Shown: piece after piece, positions 10,731 to 22,900 of the stretch
How positions within the stretch are numbered: the stretch's first letter is position 1
Layout: each line of letters starts with the position of its first letter
Assembly (NCBI RefSeq): GCF_048594095.1
Contig: NC_132807.1
Coordinates: 15,808,248-15,872,247 of the forward strand
From: Paramormyrops kingsleyae
Lineage: Eukaryota > Chordata > Actinopteri > Osteoglossiformes > Mormyridae
Length of the DNA: 64,000 nt
Direction: 5' to 3'
The notes under the pieces: model-generated
What the model saw: the letters and a program-made list of their open reading frames with translations, nothing else
The model's database searches: none
Told to the model about the DNA's origin: nothing
Made by a program: the position numbers and the translations under genes

Positions 10731-11986
10731 TCAGATCGAATGCAGCATGTGCTGTGCTTGCTGGGGGTTTGCACATCCCTTCAAAGAACAGCGGTTTGCT
10801 TGAGGGGAATTTCTAGCTATTTAAAAGATCAGGGGCTAAGTCAAGTTTACCCGGGGCTTGACTTTTTTTTTGAAGATTAGCATCAGGGGTAAAATACTCG
10901 GGGCTCGGCTTAAAATACTAGACCTAATGATGCCCATGGCTTGTGCTCAGTGCACTGTGATTGCTGTGGGGTTCAGTGCAAAAAGTAAGCATGGTTTTCC
11001 AAGCTCCTGTCATTTTGTTGTTGCCCTGACTTGCGGTCAGTCAAAACGATGTATATTTTGCATCCTAAGAAAAAAAGCCTTAGTACTTGTTCTACTAGTA
11101 AGAGCATCAAGGAAGAGGCTGTGGGGGCATAAGACCCTTAGTTCCAGAGAGCAGCTTATGGAATTCAGGCTGGAAATGGAGCTCCATTTTCACAGCAACC
11201 AGTTCCAGGTCTACTTTTAGACTCAGCATGGAGCAGTGTAACAGTATGCTGAGAATAGTGGGCCCTAGCATCACTAAGGTCCGGACAAATGACTAAGGGC
11301 CAATTTCTCCAATGAAGCTTCTGGTAATTTTTCTGAGGTTGGCATTTTATTTGAAAATAAAATGTTATATCAGTACAGTACCTAACACTCTTCTATTTAG
11401 TCTATTTAGGGTAACCATTACCTAGTATTTAGCAGTGTGTGTAGCAAGGTTATCTAAGAACTGAATGCAAAGTAGGCTAAAATGAATTTCTCTATATTAA
11501 CCCTTTCAACCATTTTTGAACATTTAGCTATCCCTTTGATTTGAGGATTATTACATTGTATGTACATGAGTTCGCCCCATATGCTTGATGTTTTTGTTTT
11601 CAGGACATTCTGGGCTACTCAGAGATGTCATAAGTTGATGTGTAAATGCTGACACATTCTTGATATCATCTTTTTTATTTCATGATCCACTGGACAAACA
11701 AACAGTTTTAGAGTCTGATGTTGAATGTTTATCACTATCATTTTTCTGCCTATGAACTTGAGAATGAAACTTTTAGCATTTTAGCCTCAAACAACAAACC
11801 ATCGCTGTAGCACGTAATTGTGTTTACATGTGGGAGGTGTTCCAATTACACATTAGAATTTACATCCCCTAGCCCCTATATACAGTCTCAGAGAATTATT
11901 TTCTTCTGACTGACTCTGATAAGGAGTAATCTCTACTATTGAATATCACTTACAGCATCACATTTTTATAGAACTACTTTTTTTTC
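10731..11986. other. No recognised gene
   Basis: An open plus frame of 120 codons at 10858-11220 has no recognisable motif and is probably chance. No repeat family recognised in the remainder. Confidence 0.4.
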
Positions 11987-12278
11987 TGTTCCGCTGGGCA
12001 AACGAAGAAGAACCCAGAAACGCACTGCTGATGCAAAGTACCATCGGGAGGGGCTTTTATTTGAGGCAGCACAGGTACGAATGGCTGGACTGGGGAGCAC
12101 AGGATTGGGAAGCACTTATATACAGGACTAACAAGGGATAAAACACAAGGCAGCTGTGGCAGGTTAACAGGAGGGTAGAACAATATGCTGGACTAATCAG
12201 TACGAGGTGTTGCCTAAAACCAGCTACACCTCCACAGGAAACACGGGGTGGGACAGGTGGACCAGGTAGGGCGTGACA
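11987..12278 (-). mobile_element. Solo LTR with 5-bp target duplication
   Basis: Plus-strand ends are TGTTCCGC...GGGCGTGACA, giving TG...CA. On the minus strand it begins TGTCACGCCC, the same start as the LTR at 2565-2843. It is flanked by TTTTC at 11982-11986 and TTTTC at 12279-12283, a perfect 5-bp duplication as made by Gypsy integrases. There is no internal sequence on either side, so it is a solo LTR left by recombination between the two LTRs. A TTTATT block near 12056 reads AATAAA-like on the minus strand. Confidence 0.82.
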
Positions 12279-12394
12279 TTTTCAGTCAGGTATTTTGTCT
12301 GATTAGTTATTTATCTAAAGCATTATGTTAATAATTTTATTGTTTGTTATTGGTCTATATTGTTGAACCTTAACCTGTCCTTTTTCTTCTCATT

Positions 12395-12790
12395 TTATTA
12401 CAAAGAGGAATATTCTGAGGCCCTATCCCAGAAGAAACCTCTCCCAACCAAAGAAGATATTCAACTACCTCCTCTCATGTGGCAAGAAAGTTGTTGAAAA
12501 TGCCTTTGGGATTCTTGGCACACAGGGGAGGATCTACCATCGGGTAATTGGATTGAGCCCCGCAAATGTGGACGCCATTGTAAAAGCAAAAGTGGGCCTT
12601 CACACCTTCCAAAGGTAGAATTCTGTACCCGAAGCTCCCATCTCACATGAAGAAGAGAAGATCCCTTTACTTCAACCTCTGAGAAGAGTGGGCACCAACA
12701 ACTCCAGCTAAGAGGCTGTACAGGAGGCCTTCAACAGCTACTTCTCCTCAGCCACTGGAGAGGTGTCCTGGCAGTACACTAAGTACACTA
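12395..12790 (+). pseudogene. PIF/Harbinger transposase C-terminal remnant
   Basis: The frame beginning near 12405 reads RPYPRRNLSQPKKIFNYLLS followed by GKKVVENAFGILGTQGRIYH and NVDAIVKAKVGLHTFQR. This is the end of the DDE_Tnp_4 nuclease of PIF/Harbinger elements (R.VVENAFGILA.RWR, V.A...LHNF). It continues after a gap with a word pattern near 12700-12785 (EAVQEAFNSYFSS..GEVSWQ) also typical of the C-terminus. Stops break it, and the N-terminal catalytic part is not seen. A MADF-type gene remnant of the same element class lies at 14125-14790 in convergent orientation. Confidence 0.8.
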
Positions 12791-13309
12791 CAGCCTGTCC
12801 TGCCCACCTGTTACCTCTGCAACCCACACTTGCTGCTGCTGTTCTTCCTCTTCAATATAAAACAAAGGCTATTTTAAGAGCGACACATTCATAGAAAGGG
12901 CTGTTTCCTATTGGTTTGGTCAGGAAAATTATTTTTTGCATTCATAGTTAGAGGAAGTCCATCCCCTACTGTGTTTAATCTCAAAGCATTTATGACCTCA
13001 ACTAAATCGGCAAAACTCACATTTTTGTTAGCATGGTCATTCTGTAGTGACCACAACATGAAAAGAAATCACTTAATCAATGACCATAACTAAATACTGA
13101 AATTACTATAGAGACAAAAATATATTCCATCTTAGAATGCATCATCACATGGTTTATTACATGGTTTGATATGTATTAGACAATTAACCATAAACAGTAA
13201 TTGAAATGTGATTGCACCAAATATTTTTGTCTTGTCTTCAAATTTTAATAGACAAGGTACAGTCATTTCTAAATCACTTTATGAGAAGAATGCAACTATC
13301 ATGCCAGGG

Positions 13310-13760
13310 ACTCAAGGAGGACAGGGTACTCAAATGCGGGAGACAAAGATCTTTATTGCGAGTTCAAGTATTAAATCGGCAGGCAAGGAACGTGGTTGGG
13401 TTCGAAGTGGGGCAGGTCGGTAACCATAGAAGGCAGTCCTACACAGACATGCTGGACTTTGGACAGGAACGTGGGGAATCACGAGCAGGCAGAGGCAGGC
13501 AGTGTCGACGTGACATGTAGCATGGGCAGGTCACGCAGGGGAGGCAGGTTAGGGAGAGCTGAGCAGGGGAGGCAGGTGAGGCAGGTTAGGGTGAGCCGGG
13601 CAGGGGAGACAGGTTAGGGGGAGCTGAGCAGGGGAGGCAGGCAAGGGGGAGCCGAGCAGGGGAGGCAGGTGAGGCAGGTTAGGGGGAGCTGAGCAGGGGA
13701 GGCAGGTGAGGCAGGTTAGGGGGAGCTGAGCAGGGGAGGCAGGTGAGGGGGAGCTAACTC
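13310..13760 (-). mobile_element. LTR-like GC-rich insertion with minisatellite
   Basis: Starts GGACTCAAGGAGGACAGGG and TACTCAAATGCGGGAG, with an internal TCTTTATTGC (AATAAA on the minus strand), a layout often seen in fish LTR elements. It ends in a tandem array. Exact ends and target duplication were not found. It separates the two Harbinger remnants. Confidence 0.4.
13535..13757. repeat. Minisatellite, about 37-bp unit
   Basis: About six imperfect copies of a unit built from GAGCTGAGCAGGGGAGGCAG plus GTGAGGCAGGTTAGGGG. Some copies lack the second half. Strongly purine-biased on this strand (G-rich), with very few pyrimidines. Confidence 0.85.
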
Positions 13761-14124
13761 ACTCAGTACAGCTCATAACAGGGCAACAATACTTCGCAAA
13801 GTTTGTGAAGATATGCCGGCTTACATGCGGACGCACAGGTGAAACTGTGGTGGCCCCGCCCTGTGGGGTATGTCAGCAACACCTTTTAATAATAACAATA
13901 ATAATAAGGAGAGAAAAAAACAACAACATGAATTAACTTCCACATAACCTTATAATAAAAATAACATAATAATAATAATAAACATTACATTCCATTACAT
14001 TCACTAGCTTAATAATCAAACTTCTTTTAAGAATGAATATGAATTCAGTTCCTTAAAGAATTAACTGATTTACTTGGATAAATAACAGAGGGGAAAAAAA
14101 CCAAAACACTCAAAAACAAATCTA

Positions 14125-14790
14125 TCACTCTGAAAATTCTGCCCTGTGTAAAGTTGCTATGATCTCTACTTTCACTTCACTTCTTCTTTCTGGTGGCAGG
14201 TTTCTTAGACATGAGGGTAGACTTAAAAAGAATAGCTCCTCCTCAGCTGTAGACAGGTCAAGGACTATCAAGAACTTACTCTCAAAGTTGCATATCTGCC
14301 TTTTTTTTCCACCTGTCTTGAACCCGGTGTACTGGGGGGTGATGGGGAAGCCCTTGGGGTTCAGCATACTGAGATGGATGGGCCAGGCTCCTAGAACACA
14401 ACAGGGGGCAGAGATGACGGCTCAGGTAATGTAGACTCAGTGGCCAGAGGTGAAGAGATAGTCAGGGTGTTGGGAAATACTTCAATCAGGTAAAGACTGA
14501 CTGTTTCAGCATCAAAGGAGGTGCCAGGTGATGATGCTGGCAAGGGAGCTGAGGTAGCCTGGGGACTAGAGGGTCTATTCTCTAGGGATGGGGACATGTT
14601 GGAGTAGGAGGGTCTCTCCTTGACACGAGGCTCCAGGAAGTTCATGATGGCAAAATACTTCCACGATGTTTTCTGTTCTGCCTTTGCACCACTCTTCTTT
14701 TCTTTCACTTTCTTTCTCTCCTTAATATATTTGTCCCTGACATTCTTCCAGCTCCTTTTACACTCGTGCTCTGTTTAAGTGGAGAAAATA
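14125..14790 (-). pseudogene. Harbinger-associated MADF/BESS protein remnant
   Basis: Read on the minus strand, about 14775-14640 gives a MADF (Myb/SANT-like) domain end: CKRSWKNVRDKYIKE, then KKSGAKAEQKTSWKYFAIMN and FLEPRV. A low-complexity Ser/Pro linker follows. A separate frame at about 14290-14125 gives the BESS-like tail AEEELFFLSLPSCLRNLPPE then RRSEVKVEI. In PIF/Harbinger elements this second protein binds the transposon ends and helps bring the transposase to the nucleus. Frameshifts separate the parts. With the convergent transposase remnant at 12395-12790 it represents one old two-gene element, interrupted by the insertion at 13310-13760. Confidence 0.75.
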
Positions 14791-15099
14791 TGTTTCCTAT
14801 AAAAATAAAATATGTATAAAATATGTACACATTTACCTCATTCTTTCAGTTAAGAAACTTAAGTAGGTCTGCATTTATCATATGGTATTTCATGTTAACT
14901 CCATGTCTATTTCACATATTCTACCATCAACAAGCTATATCAACTGTCAAAACACACCTGGCATGCCTATTAAACAGAAATACTTCTCCAACGCATTGTC
15001 ATACTTCTGATGCCCCATAAGATGGTAAGCTTGTGTCATATAGGTCTGGGAACATCCATTTTGATATCTGTATCAGGTTCAATACCTTGTTTCTATTGG

Positions 15100-15163
15100 T
15101 CACATAAGAACATAAGAACTATACAAACGAGAGGAGGCCATTCAGCCCATCGAGCTCGATGTG
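15100..15163. repeat. Fragment of a dispersed vertebrate repeat
   Basis: The words ACATAAGAACATAAGAACTA and GAGAGGAGGCCATTCAGCCC followed by ATCGAGCTCG belong to a high-copy repeat I recall from several fish genomes, probably a LINE 3' region. Family assignment is uncertain. Confidence 0.55.
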
Positions 15164-15283
15164 TCACGTGACAACGTGTCACAGCAAGCAGTGGTCAAAG
15201 TTCAACTTTGATCACGGTGCATGCACAAGCTTGCCATGCTTGTGCTTTGCTTGGCGTAGAGCAAAATCCACCAAAATCTATAG

Positions 15284-15605
15284 TACAGACGCTCCTCTAC
15301 TTACGAACGAGTTACGTTCCAAACAGCCATTCGTCACTTGAAATGTTTGCAAGTCGTTAGTCAATATCATCTTAAGGGTTCACTCTAGTACAAAGAACTA
15401 GGATGCTTGGAGTACGCACGCTATGCTGCTGCGCGACGGAAGAAGTGTCCAGAAGTCGTACTAAGCGGAATTGGTGTGCACAAAAAAAATTATGTTGCGG
15501 ACAGGAACCGGGAGCCCAACTAACACAATTTAGACTTACAGTTCTCTTCGTTCGTATGTCTGAAAGTTCATAAGTTGAAAGTTCGTAAGTAGAGGAGCAT
15601 CTGTA
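15284..15605. mobile_element. MITE with 25-bp TIRs and TA target
   Basis: The left end reads TACAGACGCTCCTCTACTTA and continues CGAAC. The right end is its reverse complement with one mismatch (24 of 25). If the element is taken as CAG...CTG, it is flanked by TA on both sides, as for Tc1/mariner elements. The 322-bp interior does not code. A related end occurs at 19901. Confidence 0.82.
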
Positions 15606-16479
15606 TATCCAAATTGCTGAATGTCTGTTAAGCCTGCTGGTCTCTCTTGACTTGATTTTAAGATGTCCTACCTCCCAGGGGTAAATTGACTTTAAACTTC
15701 TTTCTGTTTGCCCCCTAGTGGTGTAGATACCAGCATTTATGTTTGGAATAATGGAAAAAGGCAACACTAAAAAAAAACACTAATATTTCGATCAACAAAC
15801 TCAGACTCTACACTTCAAGAACCCTTTAAACAACAAACATAGAAAGTTTCATATTTTTTATGTGCCACAGGGTTTTTGTAATAAAAAAAAACTACCAATT
15901 AATAAAAGATATGCACTTCAAACTCACGTTCACCACCAAAATATCAAAACTATCACAGAATAAAGAAAAAAATATTTTGCCATAAAAATGCTGGTGAAGT
16001 TATCAAACAGCTTGCTGAAATACTGCAGAAAAAAGTCATTTGGCATTTTTGGTGTAATGTTGGTGTGTGTGGTGTGTTGTTTTTTTGGTGTGTTTTTGAT
16101 ATGATCTCTTCCATGAGCATAAAAGGCTTGGAAGACGTTCTGCGTTGAGGAGACACAGAGGATGATTTTGGAAAGTGATACCAGGGAAGAAAGTGAGCCA
16201 TCCATTGCTGACTCCATTGGTTCAATCGAGAAGGATGCTTTTCTTCACAAAGAGGATGCAATACTTGTAAGTTCTTTTGTTTACAATTCTTGCATTGTAT
16301 AAATTTTTCCTTTTTTGATACATTTTGTAAAATTCTGTATTCCATGACTTCATTATGAACATTTGCGTTGGTAATCGCTGTATAATATTCAGGGATGCCC
16401 ATAACTGGTACACAGGTATGCATTCCCAGTATAATATATACACATGTCAAATGAATCATACAATTCCGTTTTTTAAAAT
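15606..16479. other. Probable upstream part of a hAT element
   Basis: AT-rich, with a purine-rich open stretch on the plus strand near 16110-16270 (acidic codons, possible acceptor context) that may be an upstream exon of the hAT transposase fragment that follows. A 264-codon minus-strand open frame across 15953-16747 is the shadow of this region. Confidence 0.35.
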
Positions 16480-16869
16480 ATGTTCCCTCTAAGGAGAACA
16501 CCACTCTTGAGACTGCTGATGATACCGAGGATTCTGCTGCTCCGAAGAAGAAGGACCTGGGCAGCAGACAAAGCTGCAGGACATCCTCAGCAAGAAGACC
16601 AGGCCATAACACTTGAGCTTCAATCCTATTTCCAGTCAGAAACACTGGATGCTGAAGAAGACCCTCTAAAGTGGTGGAGAGAATACCAGAAGCTCTATCC
16701 ACAGCTTTCCAACCTGGCAAGAAAATATCTGTGCACTTCAGCCACAAGTTCCTCTTCAGAGAGGGTCTTTAGCACAGGGGGAAATATTGTGTTCTGTTTG
16801 CGCTCTTCTCTGAAACCTTATCTTGTAAACAGGCTTGTCTTTCTGACTAAAGATCTAGAGGTTATTTGA
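16480..16869 (+). pseudogene. hAT transposase C-terminal dimerisation domain
   Basis: After a CTAAG acceptor-like site at 16490-16494, the frame reads DPLKWWREYQKLYPQLSNLA, RKYLCTSATSSSSERVFSTG, GNIV and KPYLVNRLVFLTKDLEVI. This is the hATC dimerisation domain of hAT transposases and their domesticated ZBED relatives (the W..Y...P.L...A...L...A.S..SER.FS signature). The catalytic part and N-terminal BED finger are missing here. The frame is open to a stop after 16866. It is most likely a transposon remnant rather than a host gene, since no other exons are seen. Confidence 0.85.
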
Positions 16870-17750
16870 GCAGCCCTACCAGCATTTGCTGTGTTGGCCT
16901 GAATAATTTTGATTTAGTCTGAAGCTGAACATGTTTTCTGTTTGCTCTGGGCCTTCGATGTTCTTGGAATGAGTTACTGTTTGGAACTTATTTAGTTTAG
17001 TTTGCCAAAATTTTGAATACATGAATAGGATCTTTCAGTATGTTGTGGCAGTACACTAAAATGTGAGCAAACTTATTTTGGTTTGAACAACTTGGTCCTA
17101 TTTCTTCTTAGTATTATTAGTCTTAATTACTGGTACTACCTTTCTATTTTTTATTTATTAATTGTATTTTATTTATACTGTATTTATTTGTAATCTATTT
17201 GTATATTTTTCATATTTTATTTATACATTTTGTATTTTATTTTAAATTTAGTATTTTATTTGTTTTCAAAAGATTGGGGAACTGCACTACATTGCTGACT
17301 TTTTTTACTTGTGTTTACTAATTTACTCAGTATTTGAAAATTATACTTTCGGGTATTTTAAGGGACAGTTCAACGGGAACGTATCAAGGAAAATGTCATG
17401 TTTGCCGTTCTTCATGTGCAATAAAGCCAATGTGGTTCCAGAGTCAATGAGTAATCGTGTTAAATATTCGTGATTTCAATACTGACCAAAATAATGTAAT
17501 TATAATTAAATAATATGATTTTTTTCCATAATCAAGCAGCCTTATCTCTCCTTTTCTAATGTAATGGTGTTTGCTTGTCCAAATAAAATTATACTATTTT
17601 TAGTTGTCTGCAGTGTTTCATCAGACACAAATAATGAGGATGTAGGATACACAAATCTTGACAGCAGTTCTGATTTGTTATAAAATTTGTCCAAACATTG
17701 AAATGTCAATTTGCAACCAACTATTTAAAACTTCTTTTACAACTTTTTTT
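16870..17750. other. AT-rich 3' region, no gene
   Basis: Contains an AATAAA near 17420 that could have served the hAT fragment. Otherwise AT-rich runs (TTTATTTA motifs at 17150-17270) and no coding signal. Confidence 0.4.
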
Positions 17751-18700
17751 TTAAATAAATACTGCCCACATTTGTTCTCTTGCCTTGATGTTATTTGCAA
17801 TTGTTATATCTAAATATATATTTAACTTCCTTTTAATTGGAATATTATGCAAAAACTTTCTAAATGGATATGAATTGACAAACTTGCACTTATTTAAATT
17901 CAAATATAACCCTGAAGCTTCAGTAAAATTCAACACCAATTTTAAGGTGAAACGAATCTGATCAGCATTTTCAAGGAATAATGTAGAGTTATCTGCAAAC
18001 CAACTTGCAGAAAGCTGAAAATATAAACAATTAAAACGTTTTAGTTCCTTACTGATTTTAATATTAATGAATAGCTCTGCTACTAATACAAACAGATAAT
18101 GACTAGTTGGATCCTTTGGTGAAATTCCCCTTTTCATTTCAAATGGCAGTGATATTAAGTATATAACATCCTGCTCATCTTAATACAATTTGTTCCAAAA
18201 CCATAATGCTCTAAAGTACTCAAAAATTTGTCCCACCATATGAAAAGCCTTACAAGAATCCTTAAATAAATCTTTAATTAAATTCTCATAATCCAATAAG
18301 TATGATATAATTATGAATTATTCTACCCTATTCAACCATGCATTTCACCTATTTCACCTATTCCATGTTTGCAATAGTCACTGTAAGTATCTTTTAAACA
18401 TTCAGTAGTATTATGAAATGATCACAAAGCCTTTTATCTTTTCCTGGTTTAGATGTAAGTATAATTGAACCTTGTTTCATTGTAGGCAATAGAGTATTTC
18501 AGTCTATACATTGTTACAAATACCGCTGTGAATATTAATTCTCCTATATCATTCCAAAAAAAACTTCTAAAAAATGAATAGTCTGCCTATCTTGACCAGG
18601 AGATTTTCCAGATGCCATCCGTTTAATGGAAGAATTAATTTCCTCTATCAATATTTTATCATATTTATCTTTGAAGACTACATTAACCTGTGGGATGTTT
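17751..18700 (-). pseudogene. L1-like LINE ORF2 reverse transcriptase remnant
   Basis: On the minus strand, 18660-18590 reads EEINSSIKRMASGKSPGQD (the start of the RT domain). At about 18300-18150 comes KDLFKDSCKAFHMV and a finger segment. At 18137-17751 an open frame reads KRGISPKDPTSHYLFVLVAE, SASWFADNSTLFLENADQI and ASGLYLNLNKCKF. These match L1-clade RT (GIRQGCPISPYLFLL, FADDTTLFL, ASGL.LN..K). The active site FADD is FADN here. Stops and deletions make it inactive. Confidence 0.82.
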
Positions 18701-19099
18701 TGTGCTATGTGTTTAAAGAATGCATTAGGTTTCTTCTCATAGAATGCTGATAAGTAAAGTGCTGAATAAAATGTGTAAATTTCCCATGACTGTGATATAT
18801 TGTGATATATTTATTGTCGTTTCCAAAATACTATATCCCTTACACTAGCATGAATCTCTTGTTAGAAAATGAAATGTGCATTTTGCCCCTTGCAAAACAA
18901 AAACAAGGATTTCAGTTTCAGATTGTCCTTAAGTCCCCTTGTGTTTAAAGAAACAAATGATAATTGGCTATTTAATATAAGCATAGAAACGATTAGAATA
19001 TAACTCTAACAACCAAACAAGAACAGATAAAAATAAACCTGTTACTTTATCTCCTTGTGTTATTTATAAACAACACTTATAACACTACACTAAGCCCCT

Positions 19100-19890
19100 G
19101 GCAAATAAATCACAATTTCTCCACATTTAAATGTTTAGCTTGCTCAGCAATTATAACCTAAAATCTGTTTCCTCTGTATATATCCGAAAGGACTCTGGAA
19201 AAAGGCCACTTTTCCCTCTGCTCTAGCTTGCTTAATTACTGGTTAAAGTGCATCCTTTGCCAACCTGAACTCTTTAGATCTCTAGTCTGTGAAATTAATT
19301 GATGCTTCTTTACAAACTTCTGAGCTTTTTTGTTAGAATCCAGTTTTGGTTTCTCTGCTAGCACTTTGTAAACAGAATTATGACAGCCCTTGTTTGAATT
19401 CCATCTTTCTTCCCACTCCTATTGACCACGTCTACAGCATCCTCCATATCCAATAGCGCACCCGGAGCAAACCTATGTTTTGTAATGACCCTGTTCTGTC
19501 TTTCATTTTCAGCTTCTTATTGTTTTCCTTTGGTTTGAAGAAAGTAAGATCTAGTTCTGCCTCTTTCTGTTTGCACATATTTGGCTGCTCTGTGGCTTCA
19601 GAAATAATGGTAGTTTTCTTTGTTTATTTTTGTCAATGGAGACAGTAGCCTCTAGAATGTCGGCACCAGAAACCTCATCACACTTTTGTTCAAGACAAAT
19701 TTTCTTTAAAAATTTAATCGTTGTGTAAGAGTCACTTGCTAATTGCCACCATTTCTTCCATCAGTTTAACATAACTGTCTTCGCTTTTTCTATCGGTCAC
19801 ATAGTTAAGTGTTCCATTTTCGGGTTTTGCTTTTGTTTTGCATGATTGAACTGTCCGTCAGCATTTTCCATCTTCGAAGGTGGAGAATAA
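19100..19890 (-). pseudogene. L1-like LINE ORF1 remnant
   Basis: Minus-strand words near 19500-19400 (RVITKHRFAPGALLDMEDAV, DVVNRSGKKDG) and adjacent basic segments resemble the RNA-binding ORF1 of L1-type LINEs. It lies upstream, on the same strand, of the ORF2 remnant, which fits one decayed element with internal deletion. Heavy decay keeps this tentative. Confidence 0.45.
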
Positions 19891-19900
19891 TCAAATAATG

Positions 19901-19992
19901 TACAGACACTCCTCACTTAACGACCGAGTACGGCTCCTACGTCTAGGTCATTAGGCGAATTGGTCGATAAGCAAGGAGTTGCCCTTTACCTA
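19901..19992. mobile_element. Hairpin end of a DNA transposon
   Basis: ACTCCTCACTTAACGACC at about 19908-19925 is nearly complementary to GGTCGATAAGCAAGGAGT at about 19974-19991, forming a foldback of about 84 bp. The first bases, TACAGACACTCCTC, match the end of the MITE at 15284 (TACAGACGCTCCTC), so the two are probably related. The other end was not found. Confidence 0.6.
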
Positions 19993-22900
19993 TATTTCAA
20001 GCATCCTGTACTGGTAGTGGCTTTGTGTCAAACATGTTTAGATATTGTTTTAATGACACCTTTGCACTATTTATAACATTTTAAATATATTTATAAATGT
20101 TTATATGGTAGTATACTGTTTACTGTAATAAACAAAAGAGGAAATTAGCTCTAATATAAATTACTGAGGTTTGCATACTGTAAATTTATAGACAAAATAT
20201 GTTTTCTTGGAGATTGCAAATGCTAGTGTATTGAATACTGCCTGACTGCGGTAATGAGACTGAGACTGAGCAGCAACGCAGATCACAACAACTGTGATTG
20301 GTCCGTTTCGTAGCATTGTACTTTCTCCTAAGCAAATGTTTTGTTATTGTTTGTTTCCAGCTGGGGGGACGTTAGCATGGGACAAGTTCTGTTTAGCTCG
20401 TTGCTAGCCTGCTGTTTTTGCCACTGACATTCATGGTGTTAAAAAAAAAACACGGTTGCAGTCATTCACACTAGTGGTGCATGATACTGGAAAATTTCAG
20501 ATTTGCTAAATTTATAAAGCAAAAAGGGAAATAAATTTATCAAAAACCTCTCTATGCGTGTTTTAAATGGTATTGTAAGGATGAAAATGATCATGATATG
20601 CAGATCATATGCATATGCAGAGCATATGGGTTACCAGGTGAGACGAAAAAGAGGATGTGTCCGGGAATCATAATATTAATGAGTTTTCATGTTCACCAAC
20701 CAATCAGGCAGCGCATCTCTAATGAATATTTGTGGGTTTTCAGTATCCTTCCTTTAAAAAGAAAATTTATGTCTGGGGAAACCTGGACGTATGACACCCT
20801 TACAGTTAACTCTCAACTGTGTGTTCATTGTAAAACAACACAATAACACATATATGACAAAACGGTAAGCTAAAGTTTGTTAAACTTCAAGCAAATGATG
20901 CAATTTACTGTTCACATGAAAAGAAAAATTGTGTCAAAGTGCCAATGGTTTTCAGAAGTTGACATCACTTTTGCGCAGTGTGCCAAGAACGGATGTCAAT
21001 ATCATTTCATTTTTAAAGTAGATGTGTGCACGAACCCTGCAAATGCTGTGCGATGATACTGAGTTGCTGCCGTATACTGAAAATTGGTGCCTTTTTCTTC
21101 ATTTGGTACTGAACTGTAACTTGCAACATTGGGTCACACAGGTTGCAGCGCTAAACACAGACAAACCGCTAAGTTTTGAAAAACCTCCCAGACACCTGGA
21201 CGGGAGCCCAAAAAGAGTATGTGTTTGGGGAAACCCGTACATAAGGTCACCCAGCATATGCAGAGCTCATGCAAAAGCAGCGGCGGTAAACTTGAATCTG
21301 ATTTTTATCCATATTCTAAATCATCTTGAAAAGGAACAGTCATAAAACTTTCCAAAGTTCTCTAAGTTTTGATTTCTAGAGCACGATGGGGTAAATGAGA
21401 AGAAAATTTCCTTAATTAATAAACTATTGTATCCTAATCCTATCCTATCCATTTTATGACAAAAATGTTTCGGCGAGACATAATTTTTCCCCAATTGCTT
21501 AGGCACAATTCCTAGAACAACTTCCTTATTCTCAAATCACACACAATTTTAAAAACTTTTACCCAATGTTGCAAACGTCTAACATCTGGGACGAATTCAA
21601 CAATCAGATGACAATCACACTCCTATAGCCACCTAGACAACAAGCTATCAAAAACACTGACAATATGACTTTGTCACATACTGGAGGAATTAATTCAAGA
21701 CACTGCTACCAAAAGGTTTAGAATATGTTTTCAGGAAAATTATTTGGAAATCGGAGCGCTCAATAACTAAATTTCAGGAACACACTGGTAAGAGAATTTC
21801 AAAACAGTACTAAAGTCCTATATTCCTGGATAAGGAAATAATGTTGATATGTTAGAGAGATCAGCAATACTCTACATACTGTAATAATTTGTACAGTGCA
21901 AGCAATTTCCTGCACATCTCAGAATTGTTGGTCCTTAACTTTGGTTGAATTCCATTAAACATGGACATAGTACAATGGATTCGTCCTTACATGGTGCTTC
22001 TGAAGCATTCGGTCAATGGGTGAAATTCTAATACTATGTCAATGACATGGAATATTAACAGGTCTTTAACTATTCATGTTTGAATTTCCCTCAATCTGAT
22101 GGCATTGTTGGCAATACCTATATTATCAGGGCAGTCTCTTGTTCAGCTGAAAGAAGTTGCCGACCTGCCTTCAGCACATGGTCTCCTCTCAGTTTTGAAA
22201 ATTAAAATTTTACCATTACTGACAAAAAACAAAGTGAGAATTCAGTCTATAAACTTTCCCTTCTTAAAGTATGAACAATAGATGCAACTGTTACGGCTTA
22301 AATTTGGTTGCACTAATTTTCCATCTTTTCTTATAGCCCTCCTATTCACCAGCACATGATGATCTAGGGTGGTATGGATTTAATCTGAGGCTATTTGTCT
22401 TTGTTGTCTTATTCTAAATCTTCCTCATTCTCATCTTCTCTGTCTTCCAGCTTTGGGCATTGTTAGGATCCAATATTAAAAAGAAGGAACACAGGCCTCT
22501 AGGCTGTATTTAACAATTGTGTGTTAACAATTTTGAGCCTTTTCACCTGGAAAACTGTCTTTGACTTTATGTTTTGATGACTTGAGTTACTTGCAAAGAG
22601 TACGTGTTTTCTGAATGAATATGTAGTGCAATGAATGATTTATTGGGCCACTTCAATGTAAAGTTTTTTATAAAAAATTTTGAATATTGACACGTGTGGA
22701 AAGAGGTGACTGGTGCTTATGATTAGGGGAAATGTGTGTGTTCTTGAGAATGATGTAAGAGTTCTGGTTTTGTGCTGCATGAAATGATTTTTGTTTCAGT
22801 AAGAGAGGAACTGTAAACCCCCATGTTCAACCAACTACCATTTTGGCGGTGTAATTACAGAGCCACACAGAGGCACCAGCACACAAGTACTTACCGTATT

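Noticed and set aside
11586..11640. Later exon of the SAMD3-like gene after a TTTTCAG acceptor
   Set aside because: The translation (DILGYSEMS then stop) does not match the family.
13208..13617. Gly/Arg-rich small proteins
   Set aside because: Frames across the G-rich minisatellite; no start context or conserved words.
15172..15215. Small palindromes (GTCACGTGAC, TCAAAGTTCAACTTTGA) as regulatory sites
   Set aside because: They occur inside repeat-derived sequence with no gene nearby; short palindromes are expected by chance.
15953..16747. 264-codon minus-strand open frame
   Set aside because: Overlaps the hAT transposase domain on the plus strand and shows no motif; a shadow frame.
21990..22281. 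Start of an L1 ORF2 endonuclease (MTWNIN word near 22043)
   Set aside because: Only six residues fit and the following sequence does not match an endonuclease.
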